A program made the translations under genes and the position numbers. DNA of 5,599 nt from assembly GCA_014238445.1 (NCBI GenBank), contig JABABC010000067.1, forward strand, positions 1-5,599, read 5' to 3'. Origin of the DNA: Coxiellaceae bacterium (GTDB lineage Bacteria; Pseudomonadota; Gammaproteobacteria; Coxiellales; Coxiellaceae). Under the pieces are notes generated by a model that was not told the origin of the DNA, did not search any database, and was given only the letters and a program-made list of their open reading frames with translations. Below are positions 1 through 5,563 of this stretch, piece by piece; position 1 is the stretch's first letter; every line of letters starts with the position of its first letter.

Positions 1-626
1 ATTAATTTCAATAAAGCTTGTTGCACACCCTCACCTGAAACGTCCCTAGTTAACGAAGGGCTATCTGTCTTACGAGTAATTTTATCTATTTCATCGATAT
101 AAATAATACCGGACTGTGCCTTTTCGACATCGTAATTACATTTTTGTAAGAGTTTCTGAATAATGTTTTCAACGTCTTCACCTACATAACCCGCTTCAGT
201 TAAGGTTGTGGCATCAGCAATGGCAAAAGGGACATTCAAAATACGCGCCAAGGTTTGAGCTAACAGCGTTTTACCGGAGCCTGTAGGTCCAATCAGTAGA
301 ATATTACTTTTGGATAATTCCACGTCGCCTGGCTTAGGCTTATGCGCTAACCGTTTATAGTGGTTATACACAGCCACAGATAACACTTTTTTAGCCTGCT
401 CCTGACCAATCACATACTCATCCAATTGACGATGAATGTCTTTTGGCTTCGGCAGCTCGCCCTGCTCTGACACCTCACCTTGAGCCTCTTCCTCAATAAT
501 GTCATTACAAAGATCAATGCATTCGTTACAAACAAAGACCGATGGGCCTGCAATCAACTTACGGACTTCGTGTTGGCTTTTACCGCAAAATGAACAGTAT
601 AAGACTTGGCCAGAATCATCACTCAT
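1..626 (-). CDS. clpX: ATP-dependent Clp protease ATP-binding subunit ClpX (N-terminal half, cut by window edge)
   Basis: ClpX is the AAA+ unfoldase that recognises tagged or damaged proteins, unfolds them with ATP and threads them into ClpP in the cytoplasm. The first 208 codons are present and the rest lies beyond base 1, about half of the usual 420-430 residues. Visible parts are an N-terminal zinc-binding domain with C11-x2-C14 and C33-x2-C36, the Walker A motif GPTGSGKT (113-120), the pore-1 loop GYVG (146-149), the Walker B segment IIYIDE (174-179), and the pore-2 region RDVSGEG (194-200). The IGF loop that docks to ClpP would lie outside the window. The ATG at 626 is preceded by AAGAGG at good spacing, and the protein begins right at the zinc domain as in E. 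coli. The reading frame is intact. It follows clpP after a 266-nt gap with a terminator and has its own promoter. Confidence 0.97.
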   Translation of the reverse strand, partial: MSDDSGQVLYCSFCGKSQHEVRKLIAGPSVFVCNECIDLCNDIIEEEAQGEVSEQGELPKPKDIHRQLDEYVIGQEQAKKVLSVAVYNHYKRLAHKPKPGDVELSKSNILLIGPTGSGKTLLAQTLARILNVPFAIADATTLTEAGYVGEDVENIIQKLLQKCNYDVEKAQSGIIYIDEIDKITRKTDSPSLTRDVSGEGVQQALLKL

Positions 627-671
627 AAGGGAACCTCTTTTTCAAAACGCTAAATTTTCCTTCAGTTACTT

Positions 672-702
672 ATTATATGGGGTAAAAGGATCTGTTTTTC
701 AA
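672..702 (-). promoter_or_regulatory. clpX promoter: sigma32 heat-shock type overlapping a sigma70 -10 box
   Basis: On the minus strand TTGAAA (697-702) is followed after 14 nt by CCCCATATA (674-682). This fits the known sigma32 pattern CTTGAAA, 11-16 nt, CCCCATnTA except for the first base of the -35. A perfect TATAAT (672-677) overlaps the downstream half, so a sigma70 promoter with a long 19-nt spacer to the same TTGAAA is also possible. Transcription would start near 665 and give a leader of roughly 40 nt before the clpX ATG. Assignment rests on consensus matching only. Confidence 0.75.
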
Positions 703-760
703 TAGCCTGCTCCAATCTCTCCATGGAAAAGACATTAATAAATCAAGATATTTAGATACA

Positions 761-828
761 TATCAATAAGTTATAGAATATAATTACATTTAACATTAAG
801 AGTAATGCTAAGCTTGTTGTTATTGATA
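761..828. repeat. 9-bp inverted repeat in the clpP-clpX gap
   Basis: TATCAATAA (761-769) and its exact complement TTATTGATA (820-828) flank about 50 bases of very AT-rich DNA between the clpP terminator and the clpX promoter. The arms could be paired binding sites for a regulator, but an AT-rich 9-mer pair can easily arise by chance in a gap of this size. Confidence 0.25.
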
Positions 829-835
829 AAGAACA

Positions 836-872
836 TAAAAAGAACAGGCGACCTAATGTCGCCTGTTCTTTC
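836..872 (-). terminator. Rho-independent terminator after clpP
   Basis: A perfect 14-bp stem (839-852 with 858-871) encloses a 5-nt loop (853-857). Its core GGCGAC/GTCGCC is GC-rich. On the minus strand the stem runs into five T residues (complement of 837-841), as expected for termination of tig-clpP transcripts about 20 nt past the clpP stop codon. On the plus strand only a short TTCTTT follows, so activity in that direction would be weaker. Confidence 0.9.
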
Positions 873-892
873 ATACCCAACTCATGTGTCAA

Positions 893-1510
893 TTAATCGC
901 GGGTCTCAATAACGCTATCAATCAAGCCATAGTCCAATGCTTGCTGGGGTGTCATGAAATTATCACGATTCGTGTCTTTCTCAACGTCCTCAAAAGGACG
1001 ACCTGAATGCTTAGCGATAATGCCTGTTAACATATCTCCGATACGTTTGGTTTCTTGTGCGTGTATTTGTATGTCTGAATTCTGACCTTGATAACCACCA
1101 AGCACCTGATGAACCATGACCGTGGAGTGTGGCAAACAATGTCGCTTACCAGCAGCACCACTGGTTAACAGTAAAGCACCTGCACTGGCAGCCATACCGA
1201 TACACAGCGTACTGACATCAGGCTTAATGAACTGCATCGTATCATAAATCGATAAAGCAGCAGTCACCTGCCCGCCAGGAGAATTGATATAAATCGAAAC
1301 ATCTTTCTCTGGATTCTCAGACTCCAAAAACAACAGCTGAGCAACAATCAAATTAGCCATATAGTCATCAATTGGCCCAACCAAAAAGATAATTCGTTCT
1401 TTTAAGAGGCGCGAGTAAATATCGTAAGAGCGCTCGCCACGAGCACTCTGCTCTACCACCATAGGGACTAAGTGCGACTGAAACTCACTGTTTTTTGACA
1501 TATTATTCAT
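893..1510 (-). CDS. clpP: ATP-dependent Clp protease proteolytic subunit ClpP
   Basis: ClpP is the serine peptidase that forms the double heptameric ring degrading proteins fed in by ClpX or ClpA. The 205 residues match the family length (E. coli 207). The catalytic triad lines up as Ser109 in GMAASAG, His134 in MVHQ and Asp183 in DTNRD. The handle-helix region GGYQGQNSDIQIHA (138-151) and the segment INSPGG (75-80) are typical. The residue after the catalytic serine is Ala and the fourth after it is Leu, where E. coli has Met and Phe. Two starts are plausible: 1510, served by TAAGG (1520-1524) overlapping the tig stop, or 1501 (Met4), served by AAGGA (1510-1514) 8 nt upstream. The gap to tig is only 11 nt, so the two are surely co-transcribed; a strong terminator follows. 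Confidence 0.97.
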   Translation of the reverse strand: MNNMSKNSEFQSHLVPMVVEQSARGERSYDIYSRLLKERIIFLVGPIDDYMANLIVAQLLFLESENPEKDVSIYINSPGGQVTAALSIYDTMQFIKPDVSTLCIGMAASAGALLLTSGAAGKRHCLPHSTVMVHQVLGGYQGQNSDIQIHAQETKRIGDMLTGIIAKHSGRPFEDVEKDTNRDNFMTPQQALDYGLIDSVIETRD

Positions 1511-1521
1511 CCTTGTTTGCC

Positions 1522-2835
1522 TTACTTAGACGGGTTCATAATTTCGGCATATGCCTTTGTTACGCTATTAATATCCGCTTTTTCTAGCAAAGATTCAATA
1601 GCCTGCTCTTCTAGCACTTGAGATTCAAGCTGTGTGCGCATTTGTTTATTTTTCTGATAATACTCTAGCATCTGCTGAGGATTAGGATAGGCAGAAAACA
1701 TCTCAAACATACGTTCTTGAAGCTTAGCTTGGTCTAATTTAAGCGAATTCTTCTTAATGACCTCCGCTAACAATAAACCCAAAGTGACGCGTTTAGTGGC
1801 TTCTTCAATATAAGGTTCTTTGGGTAACTCAACGTCAGCTGGTTGTTGCTTACCTTGTTGCATCGCCATTTGCTGACGGGCCGATTGATGCAAGTGATCA
1901 ACCTCTGCATCGACTAACGCCTGAGGAACTTCAATGGCATTTTTCTCTAATAAAGCTTCAGACACATCACTATGCAAGACATTCTTCAATGCTCGCTCTG
2001 CTTCACGTGTCAACATCGTACGAAGCTGCTCTTTCAGTGCATCCATCCCATCTTCCACACCCAATTCCTTAGCAAACTCATCATTCGCTTCTGGCAACTG
2101 AGGTTCACACACCTTATGCGTCTTAATATGAAATACCGCTAACTTACCCGCTAAATCTTTCACCCCATAGCTTTCTGGAAAAGTCACTTCAATGTCTTTT
2201 TCATCGCCAACCGAAAAACCAATTAATTGATCTTCAAAGCCTGGAATCATCTGCTTAGAGCCAATTTCTAATGAAAAACCTTCACTTTTCCCACCGTCAA
2301 ATGGCGTACCATCAATACTACCTTCAAAATCAAATGTAAGCTGATCACCTTCTTTTGCAGCACGATCAACCTCGTTCCAGGATGTACGTTGCTTTAACAT
2401 ACGTTCAAGCGCCTGCGCTTCATCTTCTTCTGTCAGCGCTACTTCAGGCTTATCAATACCAACACCCTCTAAGTCAACCAAAGTAATCTCAGGCAACACT
2501 TCAAACGATGCCGAAAATTCAACCGGTTGATTTTTTTCATACGTTTGAGAATCAATTTCCGGCTGTGCGGCTGGGTTTAATTGATGCTCAGCCAAGGCAT
2601 CACGAAAGCTCGCATCGATTAATTCACTAGCCGTTTCATTCACCAAGTCTTGCCCGTGACGCTGCTCGATAACATTGTGGGGAACTTTTCCTTGGCGAAA
2701 ACCTGGCATCTTGATGCTTTTCTGAACTTGACTTAATTTCTTTTGATAGGCGCTGCTCACTTGGTCTTCGGAAATTCGGATGGTTAGGCGTCGCTTTAGC
2801 CCTTCTAATTGTTCAACTTCTACCTGAACTGACAT
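1522..2835 (-). CDS. tig: Trigger factor, ribosome-associated chaperone and peptidyl-prolyl isomerase
   Basis: Trigger factor binds ribosomal protein L23 at the exit tunnel and shields nascent chains. The 437 residues are close to the E. coli length (432) and show the three usual parts. The N-terminal ribosome-binding domain (about 1-115) carries the signature GFRQGKVP at 45-52. The FKBP-type isomerase domain (about 150-245) includes the segments FDFEGSIDG (168-176) and IPGFED (197-202). The remaining helical C-terminal domain forms the chaperone cradle, with the family-typical stretch GLLLAEVI. The ATG at 2835 has a strong ribosome-binding site (GTGAGGTGAT) at proper spacing. No clear promoter is visible in the 55 nt between the tRNA gene and this start, so it may be read from upstream. 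Position just before clpP and clpX is the conserved gammaproteobacterial arrangement. Confidence 0.97.
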   Translation of the reverse strand: MSVQVEVEQLEGLKRRLTIRISEDQVSSAYQKKLSQVQKSIKMPGFRQGKVPHNVIEQRHGQDLVNETASELIDASFRDALAEHQLNPAAQPEIDSQTYEKNQPVEFSASFEVLPEITLVDLEGVGIDKPEVALTEEDEAQALERMLKQRTSWNEVDRAAKEGDQLTFDFEGSIDGTPFDGGKSEGFSLEIGSKQMIPGFEDQLIGFSVGDEKDIEVTFPESYGVKDLAGKLAVFHIKTHKVCEPQLPEANDEFAKELGVEDGMDALKEQLRTMLTREAERALKNVLHSDVSEALLEKNAIEVPQALVDAEVDHLHQSARQQMAMQQGKQQPADVELPKEPYIEEATKRVTLGLLLAEVIKKNSLKLDQAKLQERMFEMFSAYPNPQQMLEYYQKNKQMRTQLESQVLEEQAIESLLEKADINSVTKAYAEIMNPSK

Positions 2836-2890
2836 GATATCACCTCACTAATCAATGGGTTTGGGATGTTTACTAATAAAAGATATTAAG

Positions 2891-2975
2891 TGGTGCGAGA
2901 GGAGAGACTCGAACTCTCACGGGTTGCCCCACTGGAACCTAAATCCAGCGCGTATACCAATTTCGCCACTCTCGC
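2891..2975 (-). tRNA. tRNA-Leu, anticodon UAG
   Basis: The 85-nt sequence folds as a class II tRNA. The acceptor stem GCGAGAG/CTCTCGC is followed by A and an encoded CCA. There is a D-arm with GCGAAATTGGTA, and an anticodon stem CTGGA/TCCAG around the loop TTTAGGT, giving anticodon TAG with G37. A long variable arm (GGG-GCAA-CCC) and a T-arm GAGAG-TTCGAGT-CTCTC complete it. The long variable arm and the overall likeness to E. coli leuW identify leucine, reading CUA and other CUN codons. It lies 75 nt after nusB and 55 nt before tig on the same strand, with no terminator seen on either side, so it may be cut out of a longer transcript as well as made from its own promoter. Confidence 0.96.
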
Positions 2976-2989
2976 AAAACTCATGATCT

Positions 2990-3017
2990 ATAATCACAAG
3001 CGCGTATTGAACACCAA
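2990..3017 (-). promoter_or_regulatory. Possible tRNA-Leu promoter (weak)
   Basis: On the minus strand TTGGTG (3012-3017), a 16-nt spacer and GATTAT (2990-2995) preceded by TG-T form an extended -10-like site. It would start transcription about 8 nt before the tRNA. The match to consensus is moderate and nothing better was seen between nusB and the tRNA. Confidence 0.35.
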
Positions 3018-3050
3018 ATACTTAAAGGAAACAAGGGGTTTATCGATATT

Positions 3051-3509
3051 TTATCTTCGCTTTGGAGGGGTCGGTCGTAATTCCGTCAACAAGGCATCCA
3101 ACACGCCGTTGATATAACGATACCCTTCCTCAGTACCAAAAGATTTCGCGAGTTCCAACGCCTCATTGATTACCACAGGGCCTGGCACATCCATACGAAA
3201 TTTCAGCTCATACAGCGCAATGCGCAACACTGCCAACTCCACTGGCGTTAATGACTGGATATCACGATCTAAAACACCCTTCATCACCTCATCAAGTACC
3301 GCTAACTGCTCAATGGTGTTATACAACAGCACCTTAAAATAATCACGATCCCAGCGCTCTTCGGCGTAATACTCCAAACAATGCGCATACACATCATCCA
3401 CCGTGTGCTGCTTTAACTGCCATTGATACAGGGCTTGTACAGCTGCAGCGCGCGCCCGGCGTCGGGCAGACATCGGTTTCTTTTCAATCGGTTGTGACGA
3501 CTTACTCAT
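3051..3509 (-). CDS. nusB: Transcription antitermination factor NusB
   Basis: NusB pairs with ribosomal protein S10 (NusE), binds boxA RNA and helps form the antitermination complex on rRNA operons. From the chosen start the protein has 152 residues, slightly longer than E. coli NusB (139), mainly through a polar N-terminal extension. Recognisable segments are RRRAR (16-20) leading into AVQALYQWQL, then AVLRIALYEL (93-102), INEALELAKSFG (114-125) and YINGVLD, all in the all-helical NusB fold. I prefer the ATG at 3509. AAGGA lies 8 nt upstream of it, whereas the ATG at 3518 (three residues longer) has that motif touching the start codon. The 3509 start overlaps the end of nrdR by 8 nt (ATGAGTAA), which implies translational coupling. 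No terminator is evident after the stop codon. Confidence 0.96.
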   Translation of the reverse strand: MSKSSQPIEKKPMSARRRARAAAVQALYQWQLKQHTVDDVYAHCLEYYAEERWDRDYFKVLLYNTIEQLAVLDEVMKGVLDRDIQSLTPVELAVLRIALYELKFRMDVPGPVVINEALELAKSFGTEEGYRYINGVLDALLTELRPTPPKRR

Positions 3510-3963
3510 GTGAATCATCCTTTAATGTTTGTATGGCTTGATCAAAGGCCTGTAAATCTTGAAAACTGCGATACACTGAGGCAAAACGAACATAGGCAAC
3601 CTGATCAATATCTCGCAATTGCATCATCACGGCCTCACCAATCTGTTGCGTAGTCACTTCTCGCTCACCCAAATCACGCATGGCTGTAACCACCTGATTA
3701 ACAGCTGCATCGACTGTTTCAATATCGACCGGACGTTTTTCTAAGGCTTTCAAGATGCCTGAGCGAATCTTAGCCTCGTTAAACACACACTGGCTGTGAT
3801 CATTCTTAACCACACGTGGCATCGTTATCTCGATGGCCTCATGCGTGGTAAACCGCTCATCACAGTCCATGCATTGACGACGCCGGCGCACTTTAACACC
3901 CCCATCGAATAAACGCGAATCCACAACCTTAGTTTCTTTGTGTTGGCAAAATGGACAATGCAT
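3502..3963 (-). CDS. nrdR: Transcriptional repressor NrdR
   Basis: NrdR represses ribonucleotide reductase operons by binding paired NrdR boxes, with adenine nucleotides (ATP/dATP) as the signal. The 153 residues match the family length (about 150). A zinc ribbon DNA-binding domain at the N-terminus carries C3-x2-C6 and C31-x2-C34, with the basic run RRRR (26-29) just before the second pair. An ATP-cone domain follows at about 49-139, including VVKNDHSQCVF, KIRSGILKALEKRP and the terminal YVRFASVYRSF. The ATG at 3963 has TGAGG about 5 nt upstream. It begins 12 nt after glyA and its last codons overlap the nusB start. No paired NrdR box was recognised in this window, so its targets are elsewhere. 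Confidence 0.96.
   Translation of the reverse strand: MHCPFCQHKETKVVDSRLFDGGVKVRRRRQCMDCDERFTTHEAIEITMPRVVKNDHSQCVFNEAKIRSGILKALEKRPVDIETVDAAVNQVVTAMRDLGEREVTTQQIGEAVMMQLRDIDQVAYVRFASVYRSFQDLQAFDQAIQTLKDDSHE
3518..3522 (-). promoter_or_regulatory. nusB ribosome-binding site inside the end of nrdR
   Basis: AAGGA (complement of 3518-3522) sits 8 nt before the ATG at 3509 and only touches the alternative ATG at 3518. This spacing decides the nusB start and puts its ribosome-binding site within nrdR coding sequence. Confidence 0.6.
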
Positions 3964-3975
3964 AACAACCTCAGA

Positions 3976-5247
3976 TTATTCGTTTCCCATCAAGGATGGG
4001 TAGACCGGAAAATCACGACACAAAGCTAATACTTTCTGTTTAACCGCAGCAATTATTTTAGCATCTTCGTGTGCATCTAATATATCAGCCATCCACCCAC
4101 CAATGAGCTGCGCCTCTTTGGTTGCCATGCCACGTGTCGTCATCGCTGGCGTGCCAATACGTAACCCACTGGTCACGAATGGCGAACGCTTTTCACCCGG
4201 AACCGTATTTTTATTCACGGTAATATTAGCAGCTTCTAATGCCAAAGAAGCGGCTTTACCCGTAATACCTTGTCGCGTTAAATCGACCAGGGCTAAATGA
4301 TTTTCTGTCCCACCGGATACAATGTCATAACCGCGCTGTTGCAACACGCTCACCATCGCTTTGGCATTCGCAATCACTTGCGCTTGATACGTTTTAAATG
4401 ACGGCAATAAAGCTTCTTTAAAAGCAATGGCTTTTGCTGCAATCACATGCATCAATGGTCCACCTTGCGTACCCGGGAAGACCGCTGACTGTAATCGCTT
4501 CTCTAACTGAGGATTAGCTTTAGCCATAATCACACCCCCTCGAGGACCCCGCAAGGATTTATGCGTCGTGGATGTGGTCACATCAGCAATGTTCACAGGG
4601 GATGGGTATAAACCCACAGCGATCAAGCCTGCTACGTGTGCAATATCAGCTAACATATAAGCACCAACACTATCAGCTATATCACGAAAACGCTGCCAAT
4701 CAACGTGTTGTGAAAAAGCTGAAAACCCTGTCACTAATAACTTAGGACGATGTTCCTGCGCCAAACGCTCCACTTGATCGTAGTCAATATCACCCTCGTC
4801 ATTTAAACCATAAGAAATACCATTATAGATGCGCCCGGAAAAATTCACTGAAGCGCCATGCGTTAAGTGGCCACCGTGTGATAAATCCATTCCAAGAATG
4901 GTGTCGCCTGGCTCAATCATAGCTAGCATGGCAGCAGCATTCGCTTGTGAACCAGAATGTGGTTGCACATTGGCATAGCGTGCATTAAATAAAGTCTTTA
5001 AACGATCAATAGCAAGTTGCTCTGCCACATCGACGTAATCACAGCCACCATAGTAACGCTTACCTGGATAGCCTTCTGCGTATTTATTAGTTAATACCGA
5101 GCCCGTCATGCACATCACATCAAGACTGGCATAATTCTCCGATGCAATGAGCTCTAAATGTTCTTCTTGGCGACGCTGCTCGCGGGCTATCGCTGCAAAT
5201 AATTCTGGATCAAAGGTTTCAACGCAAGTTGGTTCAGCAAGGGTCAT
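3976..5247 (-). CDS. glyA: Serine hydroxymethyltransferase
   Basis: This PLP enzyme converts serine and tetrahydrofolate to glycine and 5,10-methylene-tetrahydrofolate, the main source of one-carbon units for purines, thymidylate and methionine. The 423 residues compare with 417 in E. coli. The PLP-binding lysine is K230 in TTSTTHKSLRGPRGG. D201 and H204 (DIAH), which contact the cofactor ring, are present. The substrate-site residues S36, E58 and Y66 are in ELIASEN and the NKYAEGYPGKRYYGG block, and R363 in SGLRIGTPA binds the substrate carboxylate. The C-terminus extends a few residues past the usual YPVY. The ATG at 5247 follows TAGGAGAG by about 8 nt and fits the homologue start. nrdR begins 12 nt after the stop. 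A sigma70-like promoter lies directly upstream. Confidence 0.97.
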   Translation of the reverse strand: MTLAEPTCVETFDPELFAAIAREQRRQEEHLELIASENYASLDVMCMTGSVLTNKYAEGYPGKRYYGGCDYVDVAEQLAIDRLKTLFNARYANVQPHSGSQANAAAMLAMIEPGDTILGMDLSHGGHLTHGASVNFSGRIYNGISYGLNDEGDIDYDQVERLAQEHRPKLLVTGFSAFSQHVDWQRFRDIADSVGAYMLADIAHVAGLIAVGLYPSPVNIADVTTSTTHKSLRGPRGGVIMAKANPQLEKRLQSAVFPGTQGGPLMHVIAAKAIAFKEALLPSFKTYQAQVIANAKAMVSVLQQRGYDIVSGGTENHLALVDLTRQGITGKAASLALEAANITVNKNTVPGEKRSPFVTSGLRIGTPAMTTRGMATKEAQLIGGWMADILDAHEDAKIIAAVKQKVLALCRDFPVYPSLMGNE

Positions 5248-5279
5248 GGTTAACTCTCCTAGTGTAATGGCAAGCCCGC

Positions 5280-5308
5280 ATTCTACCCAGAAGTGATAAC
5301 AAGGGCAA
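5280..5308 (-). promoter_or_regulatory. Likely glyA promoter, sigma70 type
   Basis: On the minus strand TTGCCC (5303-5308) and TAGAAT (5280-5285) are separated by exactly 17 nt, matching 4 of 6 and 5 of 6 consensus bases. Transcription would begin near 5273, leaving a leader of about 26 nt that includes the TAGGAGAG ribosome-binding site. It may drive glyA-nrdR-nusB and possibly genes beyond. Confidence 0.65.
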
Positions 5309-5321
5309 AGGCTTTACCCAC

Positions 5322-5336
5322 TTAGGTTGACCCTAA
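5322..5336. promoter_or_regulatory. Small palindrome upstream of the glyA promoter, possible operator
   Basis: TTAGG (5322-5326) and CCTAA (5332-5336) flank TTGAC, giving a 15-bp interrupted palindrome centred about 56 bp before the predicted glyA transcription start, a usual distance for an activator. A related TTGACCTA lies at 5361-5368. It does not match the MetR or PurR sites known for E. coli glyA, so the binding protein is unknown and the site may be fortuitous. Confidence 0.3.
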
Positions 5337-5354
5337 ACCCCACACCAACATGAT

Positions 5355-5465
5355 CTAAATTTGACCTACATCAATACCCTGCCCACTAGAGTCCGTAGAC
5401 TGAATGCATTGAATCAATAAACAAACGGATCCACAACGAGGAAGTCGGATCCATTTGGAAAACAT
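5355..5465 (-). CDS. Doubtful 36-codon ORF with a strong ribosome-binding site
   Basis: An ATG at 5465 is preceded by AGGAGG at a spacing of 6 nt, a near-ideal ribosome-binding site, and the frame runs 36 codons to a TAG at 5355-5357. The product (starting MFSKWIRLPRCG) has no domain, signal peptide or membrane segment that I recognise. The ribosome-binding site sits in the loop and the ATG in the stem of the hairpin at 5455-5491, so translation could depend on folding. Against it: the peptide looks like an arbitrary translation, no promoter was found upstream, and the ribosome-binding site arises from a purine repeat. Most likely it is not a gene; a small leader peptide is the alternative. 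Confidence 0.18.
   Translation of the reverse strand: MFSKWIRLPRCGSVCLLIQCIQSTDSSGQGIDVGQI
5426..5453 (+). repeat. Direct repeat CGGATCCA, 20-bp period
   Basis: CGGATCCA occurs at 5426-5433 and 5446-5453. Because GGATCC is self-complementary, the pair can also fold as a 6-bp stem around a 14-nt loop carrying GAGGAAG. It adjoins the next hairpin by only one or two bases. Confidence 0.5.
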
Positions 5466-5491
5466 CGCTCTCCTCCTCCGATGTTATCCAA
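5455..5491. repeat. Interrupted 12-bp hairpin with an 11-nt pyrimidine/purine loop
   Basis: TTGGA-A-AACATCG (5455-5467) pairs with CGATGTT-A-TCCAA (5479-5491), giving 7 bp plus 5 bp with one A-A mismatch. The loop is CTCTCCTCCTC on the plus strand, or GAGGAGGAGAG on the minus strand, which resembles a ribosome-binding site or GGA motifs recognised by CsrA. No run of T follows on either strand, so it is not a typical terminator. Confidence 0.6.
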
Positions 5492-5514
5492 TCCCATAGC
5501 CAAGGAAGGCTTGT

Positions 5515-5563
5515 GCACACAGCTCCTCATCATCATGATGAGGAGCCCGGCTGTGCCCCTACA
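5515..5563. repeat. REP-like palindrome
   Basis: A perfect 11-bp stem (5522-5532 with 5536-5546) around a 3-nt loop is extended by GCACA (5515-5519) pairing with TGTGC (5552-5556) across an uneven internal loop. On the minus strand the structure is introduced by GTAGGGGC, reminiscent of the GTAG-headed REP sequences mobilised by RAYT transposases. No T-run follows. Only one copy is in the window, so the REP label is an inference. Confidence 0.4.

Noticed and set aside
499..705. 68-codon plus-strand ORF across the start of clpX
   Set aside because: It lies antisense to the clearly conserved zinc-binding N-terminus of clpX and has no recognisable protein features.
662..724. Short minus-strand ORF beginning at the ATG in CCATGG (about 20 codons)
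   Set aside because: It contains the predicted clpX promoter elements, has no persuasive ribosome-binding site and is too short to stand on its own.
13..822. AAGCTTGTTG present in clpX coding sequence and again in the clpP-clpX gap
   Set aside because: A single 10-base match, with one copy in conserved coding sequence, is most simply chance.
2869..2890. Inverted repeat TAATA/TATTA just after the tRNA as a terminator
   Set aside because: The stem is only 5 A-T pairs, with no GC content and no T-run worth the name.
2890..3117. 75-codon plus-strand ORF
   Set aside because: It is the reverse complement of the tRNA-Leu gene and the end of nusB; its MVREERLELSR start is a typical false translation of an antisense tRNA.
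4103..4300. 65-codon plus-strand ORF
   Set aside because: It is antisense within glyA, whose reading frame is intact and conserved there.
5522..5546. The 11-bp stem as an intrinsic terminator
   Set aside because: Neither strand has a T-run after the stem; CCCGGCTGTG or TGTGTGCAC follows instead.
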